A stretch of DNA of 37,695 bases from CAYMEV01 sp964389675 [NCBI: uncultured Candidatus Sumerlaeota bacterium] (GTDB lineage: Bacteria > CAYMEV01), in NCBI GenBank assembly GCA_964389675.1, contig CAYMEV010000006.1, positions 109,192 to 146,886 on the forward strand, in the 5' to 3' direction. Positions 22,648 through 30,159 of this stretch are shown one piece after another (the first letter of the stretch is position 1; every line of letters starts with the position of its first letter). The position numbers and the translations under genes are program-made. The notes under the pieces are model-generated. The model did no database searches, had not been told where the DNA came from, and was given only the letters and a program-made list of their open reading frames with translations.

Positions 22648-23529
22648 ATGAAAAATTTTAATATCTTTATCTTACTGGCAATACTGTTTTTAATTCTGAT
22701 ATCCTGCAGCAGAACTGAATCGGTTGAGGATACAGGAATTAACCTGGAAATAGTCTTTGATGAACCACTCTATGAGAAATCCTTCCTGAACATAGGCTAT
22801 AATTGGTCATTTCCCAGCCCTTCAATAGAATTTAACGAGAATATGCGTGTTTTTGTACATTTCTGGAATCTTGACCAGGACAGGATGATCCTTCAGGACG
22901 ATCATGACCTCCCTTTTTCAGGCAAGAGCTGGAATGAAGGAGAGGATATCAGCTACAGCCACAAAATATTCATCCCGGATTTTATAAAATACCTGGATAA
23001 AGAAGGTTTCGGCAAGGAAAATATAAGAATAAACGCGGGGCTTTATAACCCTTCTGACAGCAGTTTTAATGTCCTTTTATATACCGGTAAATACACCGCC
23101 TCAACACTTCCTTATAAATATCCGCGAGTAATATTCCATGATGGCTGGCATATGGAAGAAAAAACTGCGGAAAACAGGGATGAGACATTCAGGTGGACAA
23201 AGGATAAAGCAGACATGCTGGTTGACAGCCTTGGCATGGATATGGAATTTCACATCAAGGGCACAGTTTTTAAGCATATTCTTCCTGATCAGAGAATACA
23301 GATATTTGTAAATGATACACTTCTTGAAGAATTTATCCCCGAAGAAAACACCTTTTATAAGGTTTATACAATACCAGAGGAAATGATTCAGGACAGCAGG
23401 ACTTTCTTTATACACATAAAAACTGACAGGACGTTCATCCCAAAGGAAACAGGACTCAATGACAATGATTACAGGGAACTCGGCTTAATGATCAACTGGA
23501 TCTTTTTCCAGGGCCTGGGGAATAAATAA
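22648..23529 (+). CDS. Lipoprotein of unknown function
   Basis: A 293-residue lipoprotein. The start is MKNF followed by a hydrophobic stretch and a lipobox LISC, so C20 would be lipidated, and the Ser at +2 favours the outer membrane. The frame opens at TTG 22642, but ATG 22648 gives a better signal peptide. The mature part is rich in aromatic and acidic residues, with VFVHFWNLDQDRMI in the first half and, near the end, ETFRWTKDKADML and FIPKETGLNDNDYRELGL. The last two resemble beta-sandwich domains found beside glycosyltransferases and other sugar-related proteins; this is an impression from pattern only. It follows the beta-helix gene by 46 bases, probably with its own promoter. Confidence 0.75.
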   Translation: MKNFNIFILLAILFLILISCSRTESVEDTGINLEIVFDEPLYEKSFLNIGYNWSFPSPSIEFNENMRVFVHFWNLDQDRMILQDDHDLPFSGKSWNEGEDISYSHKIFIPDFIKYLDKEGFGKENIRINAGLYNPSDSSFNVLLYTGKYTASTLPYKYPRVIFHDGWHMEEKTAENRDETFRWTKDKADMLVDSLGMDMEFHIKGTVFKHILPDQRIQIFVNDTLLEEFIPEENTFYKVYTIPEEMIQDSRTFFIHIKTDRTFIPKETGLNDNDYRELGLMINWIFFQGLGNK

Positions 23530-23694
23530 AGCACCGGATTAGCATTCATCATAAAGAATTATAAGATTAATATATACTCTCAGGATGCATATCAGGATTT
23601 TTTTTATTCCAGCATAAAGAAAGGCCTATTTTTAAAACCCTGATTTTAATAAAGGCTTAATACATGGTTGAAAATAATAAAGAAGCTGTTCAGG

Positions 23695-23718
23695 GGCAAT
23701 AATATTTGATATATTGCC
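23695..23718. terminator. Hairpin in the convergent gap between the lipoprotein and antiporter genes
   Basis: GGCAATA (23695-23701) and TATTGCC (23712-23718) pair with a 10-base AT-rich interior that could extend the stem. It lies in the 248-base gap 23530-23777, where I find no gene. There is no clear T-run after it on either strand, so the terminator role is tentative. Confidence 0.3.
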
Positions 23719-23777
23719 TGCATCATTCATTATCATTTAGGAATTTCCTTTCTGAAGCATTTGCTGACAATTAAGAA

Positions 23778-24959
23778 TTAAAAGGTTTCTTTCTTAAGCC
23801 TTGTGAAGCTGGCTTTAAGCAGAAATGGCGTAATCAATGCACTTGCAAGGATCAATAAAATTGTTGCAGACATGGTATCCTTGTCCACAATATTCCTTGA
23901 CAGACCCATCAATGCCATGATCAGTGCTACCTCTCCCCTTGGTATCATTCCAACTCCCACTCTCAGTGATCGGATACCGTCAAATTTTGTAAGGCGGGCA
24001 CCAATATAACTGCCAAGAAATTTGCATACGATTGCAAGTACAACAAAAACAGTTACAAACCACAGGTTAATATCCAGGTCCAGAATATTATGGCCGAGCC
24101 CGATGCTTACAAAAAAGACATCTGTAAAAAAGGATTTTGAGACTGTTGATGTCCCCTCATTGATAGCCTCCCTGTATTCAGTCTGCCCGAGGAAAAGGCC
24201 AGCCATGTATGCCCCTGTAATGGCTGCTATCCCTGAAATTTCAGCTATATAGGCATAAAAGAAGATGAACATCATTGCAATTGGGATAATTGGGTTCTTA
24301 GGAAGGATCCTCCTAATATTAGCAAAGAGGGGCTTTATTATAAACAAGCCTATAAGGACAGAAAAGATAAAGAACAAAAATATTTTGCCAAGCGAGAATA
24401 CAATACTTGCATCAAGGCCGCTTGCCTCATCCTTAACAGCAAGTCCGAAAATAAATGTTATAATAAGGATGCCAATTACATCATCGATTATGGCTGCGTT
24501 TATGATGCACCTTCCCTCCAGCCCCTTTAGCCTGTTCAGCTCCAGGAGGGTCATAACGGTTACGCTTACACTTGTGGCGGTAAATATGGCACCTATGAAT
24601 ATACTGTGATTGAAATCATAACCATAGAGATAGGCAAATAATGTTCCCATTAAAAGGGGAAGGAGCACGCCCCCTAATGCAGGCATAAATGCCTGTTTTG
24701 AATCGTGCTTGATCTGCTTTATATTAGTCCCGAGGCCAGCTTCAAACAATAAAAGCAGTACGCCAACCTTGGCAATCCATTCAATTACATGATTTGCCTC
24801 AATAAGGTCAAATATGCTTGGGCCCAGGAATATTCCAAGGATGATGAGGCCGATAACGGGGGGGAGCTTGGCCTTCAGGAAAAAGGCTTTAAGGATAGCT
24901 GCAAAGAAAAGTATTATCGTAATATCAAATATGATCTTTATACTGTAATCCAGATGCAT
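23778..24959 (-). CDS. Cation:proton antiporter (CPA2 family)
   Basis: A 393-residue inner-membrane antiporter with 12-13 hydrophobic helices. PPVIGLIILGIFLGPS is the usual second helix, ATSVSVTVMTLLEL the first half of the unwound transport site, and NAAIIDDVIGILI carries the two adjacent aspartates that bind the ion and protons. There is no C-terminal TrkA-N domain, unlike Kef systems. It is distinct in sequence from the antiporter at 191-1411. AGGA lies 8 bases before ATG 24959. A two-domain PTS EIIA/P-II-like gene is 68 bases upstream on the same strand, and I infer that this protein regulates the antiporter. Confidence 0.92.
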   Translation of the reverse strand: MHLDYSIKIIFDITIILFFAAILKAFFLKAKLPPVIGLIILGIFLGPSIFDLIEANHVIEWIAKVGVLLLLFEAGLGTNIKQIKHDSKQAFMPALGGVLLPLLMGTLFAYLYGYDFNHSIFIGAIFTATSVSVTVMTLLELNRLKGLEGRCIINAAIIDDVIGILIITFIFGLAVKDEASGLDASIVFSLGKIFLFFIFSVLIGLFIIKPLFANIRRILPKNPIIPIAMMFIFFYAYIAEISGIAAITGAYMAGLFLGQTEYREAINEGTSTVSKSFFTDVFFVSIGLGHNILDLDINLWFVTVFVVLAIVCKFLGSYIGARLTKFDGIRSLRVGVGMIPRGEVALIMALMGLSRNIVDKDTMSATILLILASALITPFLLKASFTRLKKETF

Positions 24960-25027
24960 ATAATTTATCCTGCTTTAACCTTGGAAATTATCCAGTTTAT
25001 TTAGGCAAATCTCAGAAAGCACCGGGC

Positions 25028-25879
25028 TCAGAGCTTAATGTCCTCATCAATGACGCCTATAACCTCATCAACCTTGATCAGCTGTATATTGCCGGTGCCT
25101 GGCTTTGCAAAATCAATACCATAGTGCAGAAGTATCTCAGTCAGTCTTTCGACAAGGCTTCTGTCCGGTATATTACACATTACAACAGATGATTCCTTAT
25201 CCTTACCGAATCTCATATAGCTCAGTCCAGCAAAAATGGGCATGTCATATGAGATCTTTTTGGCAACCGATGTACCTTCAATTATTGTCCCGTTTGTGAT
25301 GCCGAGCTCTACAATTGAGGTCAGCAGATTTGAAAGCTCAGCATTATTGTTTAGGGTAATTATTGCAAGGTAATTGCTTTCATCCTCTCCTGTCTCAACT
25401 TCCTTGTCGTATTCTTTGAGAATACTAAATATGTCGTCTGCAGTACCTGCTTCTATAATTTTATCGCAGAATTCCTTTATCTGGAGGAGCCTTGATGCCT
25501 TTGCAAGCAGTTTGAGATACTCCTTGTTCTGTTTATCTGATGTTCCAAAGAAGAGGATGATATTAGCAGGGCCCATCTCTTTGTTTTCATAATCTATTCC
25601 CTCTTTGCTGACAACAATACTGACAAAAACCCTGTCAACACTGTCACTGCAAGCATGGGGAAGAGCAATACCCGGCATCAGCTCTGTATTTGCCATATTC
25701 TCCCTTTTTTTAAGAGCCTGATAGAATTCATCCCTGTTAACAACAATATCAAGGTTATAGAGGTGATTAACCATTTTTTCGAAGAGTTCTTCCTTGGATT
25801 TGATCTTCGGATTCAGGATAATAAGGTCTTTTGTCAGGTATTTGGAAAAAGATCTGTATGTTTTGCTGTTCCCTTCCAT
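25028..25879 (-). CDS. PTS EIIA-like domain protein with C-terminal P-II-like domain
   Basis: A 283-residue cytoplasmic protein. Residues about 14-155 form an EIIA domain of the fructose/PtsN (nitrogen) type with the phosphorylatable histidine in PGIALPHACSD (H75). Residues about 165-283 resemble a P-II / CutA-like ferredoxin fold: LAIITLNNNAELSNLLTSI, a GTSV turn, then a paired strand ending IDEDIKL. It contains no sugar-transport EIIB or EIIC, so a regulatory role is likely, as for PtsN which controls potassium transporters. The neighbouring downstream gene is a cation antiporter. There is no recognisable ribosome binding site before ATG 25879. Confidence 0.83.
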   Translation of the reverse strand: MEGNSKTYRSFSKYLTKDLIILNPKIKSKEELFEKMVNHLYNLDIVVNRDEFYQALKKRENMANTELMPGIALPHACSDSVDRVFVSIVVSKEGIDYENKEMGPANIILFFGTSDKQNKEYLKLLAKASRLLQIKEFCDKIIEAGTADDIFSILKEYDKEVETGEDESNYLAIITLNNNAELSNLLTSIVELGITNGTIIEGTSVAKKISYDMPIFAGLSYMRFGKDKESSVVMCNIPDRSLVERLTEILLHYGIDFAKPGTGNIQLIKVDEVIGVIDEDIKL

Positions 25880-25939
25880 AACGCTATGTTCATTTTTTTT
25901 TATTAAAAGTCAATATATTTTGTATTTGTAAATTTTTAT

Positions 25940-25975
25940 TTGACAATTTTACAGAACAACCTATATTAATTGTTA
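25940..25975 (+). promoter_or_regulatory. Promoter and possible operator of the MarR-hcp operon
   Basis: TTGACA (25940-25945) and TATATT (25962-25967) are 16 bases apart. TGACAATT (25941-25948) and AATTGTTA (25968-25975) form an inverted repeat, with one mismatch, flanking the core promoter. That placement suits autorepression by the MarR protein encoded directly downstream. Confidence 0.5.
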
Positions 25976-25990
25976 GGAGTCCGAACTATT

Positions 25991-26584
25991 ATGGAAAGAA
26001 ATATCAATTCTAACATAATCAGCGGTATTGAGAAGATAATGCAGATTATGAAGACACTCTTATGGGATATTGCAAAAAAAAAGGGCATCAGCCCTTTGCA
26101 GGTACAGATGATGGAGCACATAAATCAACAGAAGAATGGAATATCTACTATCACAGGCATAAGCAGGGAATTTGGTCTGAAGAAGAGCACTGTAAGTGAA
26201 TCGGTCAAAAACCTTGAGGCAAAAGGCTTTATCGGCAGAAAGCAATCTGACAGAGATGCCAGGATATTTTATATCATGCTCACTGCAGAAGGGGAAAATA
26301 TCATAAGAAGTTTCAGCAGCTGCTTTTCTGTATTTGAGGATGAACTAAGCAGGATCGATATTGATAAAAGGAAAATTGTCTCGCTGTTTTTAATGGAGCT
26401 TGTAAGGCTTTTTCATAAGCATGGATTCATTCAGACTGCAAAGATGTGCAGCAATTGTTCAAATTTTCAGCCTAACTGCAGGAAATCATCAGAAAAGCCT
26501 CATTTCTGCAGTTATGCAAAGATATATATGGGGGATGAGGAATTGCACTTCAACTGCGAACACTTTTCAGAAAATAAAAATTAA
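25991..26584 (+). CDS. MarR-family regulator with C-terminal cysteine cluster
   Basis: A 197-residue DNA-binding regulator. The winged helix-turn-helix spans about 33-103 (ISPLQVQMMEHI, LKKSTVSESVKNLEAKGFI, and the wing RKQSDRDARIFYIMLTAEGE). The C-terminal tail has five cysteines: C153 and C156 (MCSNCSNF), C163, C173 (HFC) and C189 (NCEHF), with H171 and H191 close by. They could bind zinc or an iron-sulfur cluster or act as a redox sensor. The frame is open to TTG 25970, but ATG 25991 is preferred, with GGAG 11 bases before it. The hybrid-cluster protein gene starts 21 bases after it, so I infer it controls the response to nitric oxide or hydroxylamine. Confidence 0.86.
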   Translation: MERNINSNIISGIEKIMQIMKTLLWDIAKKKGISPLQVQMMEHINQQKNGISTITGISREFGLKKSTVSESVKNLEAKGFIGRKQSDRDARIFYIMLTAEGENIIRSFSSCFSVFEDELSRIDIDKRKIVSLFLMELVRLFHKHGFIQTAKMCSNCSNFQPNCRKSSEKPHFCSYAKIYMGDEELHFNCEHFSENKN

Positions 26585-26605
26585 AAATAAAAGGAGGACT
26601 TATCT

Positions 26606-28267
26606 ATGTTCTGCAATCAATGTGAACAGACACTGCATCAAAAAGGATGCACTTCCATAGGGGTATGCGGCAAGAGCAACAATGCTGCGATACTACAGGA
26701 CCTGCTTCTCTATGGGCTTAAGGGTCTGGCTGTCTATGGGGAAAAAGCGAGAGAGGCTGGAATTATAGACAAGGAAACAGATGCTTTCATCTTCCAGGGC
26801 TTATTCACAACAATAACAAATGTAAATTTTGATGAATCAAGGCTGGTTGAACTGGTCTATAAAACCTACGAGTACAAGCAGAAGATCAGGAGACTTTGCG
26901 AAAAGAAATCTTATAGGATCTTTCAGGAAGATACGCCGAAAATACTGGTTGACATTGCGGAATGGAAACCTGAACCTGATTTTGATGAACTTCTTAAAAA
27001 GGGAGAAAGTGTCGGTGTAATAGATCCTGACCTGGCTGAAGACATTAACAGCCTCAAGGAAATAATAACCTACGGATTAAAAGGGATGGCCGCTTATGCA
27101 GACCATGCATTTATCCTTGGAGGTTATGATGAAGATATTGCTTCATTCTTTTATAAAGCTTTATCTGATCTGGCAGACCCTGATAAGTCGCAGGATGAAC
27201 TTATAACCCTGACAATGAAGGTAGGAGAGATAAATCTTAAATGTATGGAACTTCTGGACAGGGCCCATACCGGCAGGTTTGGCCACCCTGTACCTACAAA
27301 GGTAAATACAGGCTTAAAGAAGGGGCCTGCCATACTTATTTCCGGGCATGACCTGCTTGATCTGGAGGAACTGCTGATACAGACAGAAAAAAAAGGCATC
27401 AGCGTTTACACCCATGGTGAAATGCTTCCAGCGCACGGATATCCGGGATTAAATAAATACAGGCATCTTGCGGGTAATTATGGGTCAGCATGGCAGAAGC
27501 AGAGATCTGAATTCGATGATTTCCAGGGCCCGATACTAATGACTACAAACTGTATCCAAAAACCTAAGCCATCCTATATTGACAGGATTTTTACAACTGG
27601 CCTGGTCGCTTTTGAAGGTGTGAAACATATACCTGACAGGAAACCGGGAAAGCAGAAGGATTTTTCAGAAATCATAGACATTGCCATGAAAATGGGAGGC
27701 TATGAGAATGATATTCCGGAAAAGGAGATTTTAGTCGGGTTTGGGCATAATGCAGTCCTTGGGGTTGCAGATAAGGTTACAGATATGATAAGGAATAAAA
27801 AGATCAGGCATATTTTCCTTGTGGGCGGATGCGACGGAGCTAAACCAGGCAGAAACTACTATACTGAATTTACCGGGATGGTACCGGAAGACTGCATTAT
27901 CCTGACCCTGGCCTGCGGAAAATACAGATTTAACAAACTTGATTTCGGTGATATCGAGGGCATACCAAGGCTGCTTGACATGGGCCAGTGCAATGATGCA
28001 TATTCTGCAATCACCGTGGCATCTGCACTTTCTAAGGCATTTGACCTTAGCCTGAACGACCTTCCCCTTTCCCTGATTCTTTCATGGTATGAACAAAAGG
28101 CAGTTGTTATACTTCTTACTCTCCTGCATCTTGGAATAAAGAATATTAAACTCGGGCCGACACTTCCGGCTTTTGTCTCTGAGAATGTCCTCAAGTTCCT
28201 TGTCGATAATTTCAGCATAGCCCCTATAACAACGCCTGAAAAGGATCTGAAGGAAATACTTGGATAG
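26606..28267 (+). CDS. hcp: Hybrid-cluster protein (hydroxylamine reductase)
   Basis: A 553-residue cytoplasmic iron-sulfur protein, the same size as the Desulfovibrio class I enzyme. The N-terminal cluster motif is C3-x2-C6-x8-C15-x5-C21 (CNQCEQTLHQKG, then CTSIGVC), the [4Fe-4S] type seen in anaerobes. Hybrid-cluster ligands are visible in YTHGEMLPAHGYPG (His and Glu), MTTNCIQKPKP, LVGGCDGAKPGR (the persulfide cysteine), TLACGKYRF, DMGQCNDAYSA and SWYEQKAV (Glu and Lys). Hcp reduces nitric oxide or hydroxylamine in nitrosative-stress defence. AGGAGG lies about 10 bases before the ATG. It is downstream of a MarR regulator and upstream of its ferredoxin partner. Confidence 0.97.
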   Translation: MFCNQCEQTLHQKGCTSIGVCGKSNNAAILQDLLLYGLKGLAVYGEKAREAGIIDKETDAFIFQGLFTTITNVNFDESRLVELVYKTYEYKQKIRRLCEKKSYRIFQEDTPKILVDIAEWKPEPDFDELLKKGESVGVIDPDLAEDINSLKEIITYGLKGMAAYADHAFILGGYDEDIASFFYKALSDLADPDKSQDELITLTMKVGEINLKCMELLDRAHTGRFGHPVPTKVNTGLKKGPAILISGHDLLDLEELLIQTEKKGISVYTHGEMLPAHGYPGLNKYRHLAGNYGSAWQKQRSEFDDFQGPILMTTNCIQKPKPSYIDRIFTTGLVAFEGVKHIPDRKPGKQKDFSEIIDIAMKMGGYENDIPEKEILVGFGHNAVLGVADKVTDMIRNKKIRHIFLVGGCDGAKPGRNYYTEFTGMVPEDCIILTLACGKYRFNKLDFGDIEGIPRLLDMGQCNDAYSAITVASALSKAFDLSLNDLPLSLILSWYEQKAVVILLTLLHLGIKNIKLGPTLPAFVSENVLKFLVDNFSIAPITTPEKDLKEILG

Positions 28268-28270
28268 ATC

Positions 28271-28294
28271 AAGAGGGGAGGGATCTCCCCTCTT
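28271..28294 (+). other. Perfect hairpin between hcp and the ferredoxin gene
   Basis: AAGAGGGGAG (28271-28280) and CTCCCCTCTT (28285-28294) make a perfect 10-base-pair stem with a GGAT loop. It begins four bases after the hcp stop and lies 21 bases before the next ATG. No T-run follows, so rather than a full terminator it may stabilise the hcp message or cause partial termination, lowering ferredoxin synthesis. Confidence 0.6.
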
Positions 28295-28315
28295 ATTAAT
28301 AAAAGGGGGGTAATA

Positions 28316-29158
28316 ATGAAGAGAAAAATTATATGTATTGATGAAGAAAAGTGTGATGGATGCGGCGCATGCATACCCTCATGTGCTGAAGGTGCTCTCC
28401 AGATTATCAATGGCAAAGCCCGCCTTATAAGCGACCTGTTCTGTGACGGACTTGGCGCATGTATAGGCGACTGCCCCCGGGGTGCCATAGAGGTCGAAGA
28501 GAGAGAGGCTGAGCCATACAATGAAGAAATCGTGATGGAAACAATAGTAAAGGGAGGAGCCCCGGTAATAGAGGCACATCTTAAACATCTTAGAGAACAC
28601 AATGAAACGGCTTATCTCAGGACAGCCCTCAATTACCTGAAAAGCAAAAACATTGCAGGTCCGCTTATCAACGAGGGTGCAAAAGGCCATATTTCTCATC
28701 ATACGGGATGCCCTGGAGCAAAAAGCATGAATTTCCAGAGCAGGAAAACAAACCAGGAACAGACAGAAGAACTGAACTCTGCACTTACTCAGTGGCCTGT
28801 TCAGATGCATCTTATCCAGCCTTCCTCCGTCATTTTCAAAAATGCAGACCTTCTTCTGGTAGCAGACTGCTGTGCTTATTCCTATGGCAATTTCCACAAT
28901 GAATTCATGTCAGGCAGAAGCCTCGTTATTGCATGCCCAAAACTTGATTCAGGGCTTGATATTTACCTGAAAAAGCTGGTATCCCTGATTGAAGAAGCAA
29001 ATATCAACACACTTACAGTCATCATTATGGAGGTACCGTGTTGCAGAGGGCTCCTTGCCCTTGCACAAAAAGCCCTGGAAACTGCAGCCAGAAAAGTGCC
29101 CCTGAAGCTTATTGTCATTGGCATAAAAGGTGAGAAAATAAAGGATGAGTGGATATAG
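28316..29158 (+). CDS. Ferredoxin-domain protein, Hcp partner
   Basis: A 280-residue protein with an N-terminal dicluster ferredoxin domain and a C-terminal region of unknown fold. The first motif has all four cysteines (C13, C16, C19, C23: KCDGCGACIPSC). The second lacks the second cysteine (C43, L46, C49, C53: FCDGLGACIGDCP), so one cluster may be [3Fe-4S] or three-Cys ligated. The C-terminal region has conserved cysteine-containing segments: HHTGCPGAKS, LLVADCCAYSYGNFH, IACPKLDSG and MEVPCCRGLL. This family often sits next to hcp in anaerobes and probably supplies its electrons. GGGGGG lies just before the ATG. It converges with aroC, 14 bases apart. Confidence 0.88.
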   Translation: MKRKIICIDEEKCDGCGACIPSCAEGALQIINGKARLISDLFCDGLGACIGDCPRGAIEVEEREAEPYNEEIVMETIVKGGAPVIEAHLKHLREHNETAYLRTALNYLKSKNIAGPLINEGAKGHISHHTGCPGAKSMNFQSRKTNQEQTEELNSALTQWPVQMHLIQPSSVIFKNADLLLVADCCAYSYGNFHNEFMSGRSLVIACPKLDSGLDIYLKKLVSLIEEANINTLTVIIMEVPCCRGLLALAQKALETAARKVPLKLIVIGIKGEKIKDEWI

Positions 29159-29166
29159 GCAATCAG

Positions 29167-29186
29167 ATACCATCAGCCTCTGGTAT
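29167..29186. terminator. Weak hairpin at the ferredoxin/aroC convergent junction
   Basis: ATACCA (29167-29172) pairs with TGGTAT (29181-29186) across an 8-base loop that contains the aroC stop codon. The six-pair stem is short and lacks a T-run, so this is a low-confidence bidirectional terminator. Confidence 0.25.
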
Positions 29187-30159
29187 AGATCCTGTTTATA
29201 AGCATAAGGTCAGCAAGTACTATTGCGGCTGCGGCTTCGATTACTGCTGGAAGGCGCAGGCAGAAACAGGAATCATGCCTGCCTTCAAGCCTTATCTTTA
29301 CGGATCTTCCTGTTTTTAAATCTATTGTACTCTGCTCTTTATATATGCTTGGTGTGGGGCGTACAGCTACCCTGAACAGCAAATCATTGCCATTAGTGAT
29401 GCCTCCGTTTATACCGCCGGAATTGTTTGTCTCTGTCCTGCCATCGATATCTCTAATAGCATCATTATACTCGCTCCCTTTCATAGCGGAGCATTCAAAC
29501 CCTGTGCCGAACTCAATAGCCTTGATCCCCGGCACGGAAAAGGCCATATGGCTTATCAGGGATTCCGCTGAATCAAAAAAGGGTTCACCAAGTCCGCATG
29601 GCACATTCTCAGCCCTGCATTCAATTATGCCACCCAGGCTGTCACCATCAGTCCGCGCCCTTTCGATCAAATCTGAATAATCTTTCTCTCCTCCGATTTC
29701 CACTATATATGCCTTTATCTTTATGGGTTCAATCAGCTTTTTTGCTATGACACCCGCCGCAACCAGGCCTATGGTCAGCCTGCCCGAAGAATGGCCACCT
29801 CCCCTGTAGTCATTATATCCCCTGTATTTTTTGTATGCTGCAAAATCAGAATGGCCGGGCCGTGGAGTATATCTTATCTTTTCATAGGCTTCCGGTATGG
29901 TATCTCTGTTTTCAAAATAAATCTCTATAGGGCTTCCTGTTGTTTTTTTATTAAAAATACCGCTTTGTATGATCGGTATGTCCTTTTCTGATCTTTGGGT
30001 AGTCCCCTTAAGCCCTGCTTTTCTCCTTCTGATATCATCTGTGAAATCACTTTCTTCAACAGAGATGCCTGGAGGGCAGCCATCTATGATAATCCCCACC
30101 GATCTATTATGTGATTCACCAAAGATTTCCACCTGGAATATTCTGCCAAATCTGTTCAT
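29173..30159 (-). CDS. aroC: Chorismate synthase
   Basis: Makes chorismate from 5-enolpyruvylshikimate-3-phosphate using reduced FMN, the last step of the shikimate pathway; cytoplasmic. It is 328 residues, slightly shorter than the usual 350-390. It has FGESH near residue 14, RPGHSDF, GGGHSSGRLT and RHDSCFCLRLPAVIEAAAA. The last two depart from the common GGGRSSARET and RHDPCVVPRAVPVVEA, but variants of this kind occur in anaerobes. ATG 30159 overlaps the aroA stop (ATGA) and has AAGGAG 5 bases before it, so aroA and aroC are translationally coupled. Confidence 0.95.
   Translation of the reverse strand: MNRFGRIFQVEIFGESHNRSVGIIIDGCPPGISVEESDFTDDIRRRKAGLKGTTQRSEKDIPIIQSGIFNKKTTGSPIEIYFENRDTIPEAYEKIRYTPRPGHSDFAAYKKYRGYNDYRGGGHSSGRLTIGLVAAGVIAKKLIEPIKIKAYIVEIGGEKDYSDLIERARTDGDSLGGIIECRAENVPCGLGEPFFDSAESLISHMAFSVPGIKAIEFGTGFECSAMKGSEYNDAIRDIDGRTETNNSGGINGGITNGNDLLFRVAVRPTPSIYKEQSTIDLKTGRSVKIRLEGRHDSCFCLRLPAVIEAAAAIVLADLMLINRIYTRG

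Noticed and set aside
27859-28602. 247-codon open frame on the minus strand across hcp and the ferredoxin gene
   Set aside because: It runs antisense through two clearly recognisable genes, is Ser/Ile/Pro-rich and low in complexity, and has no family similarity that I recognise.
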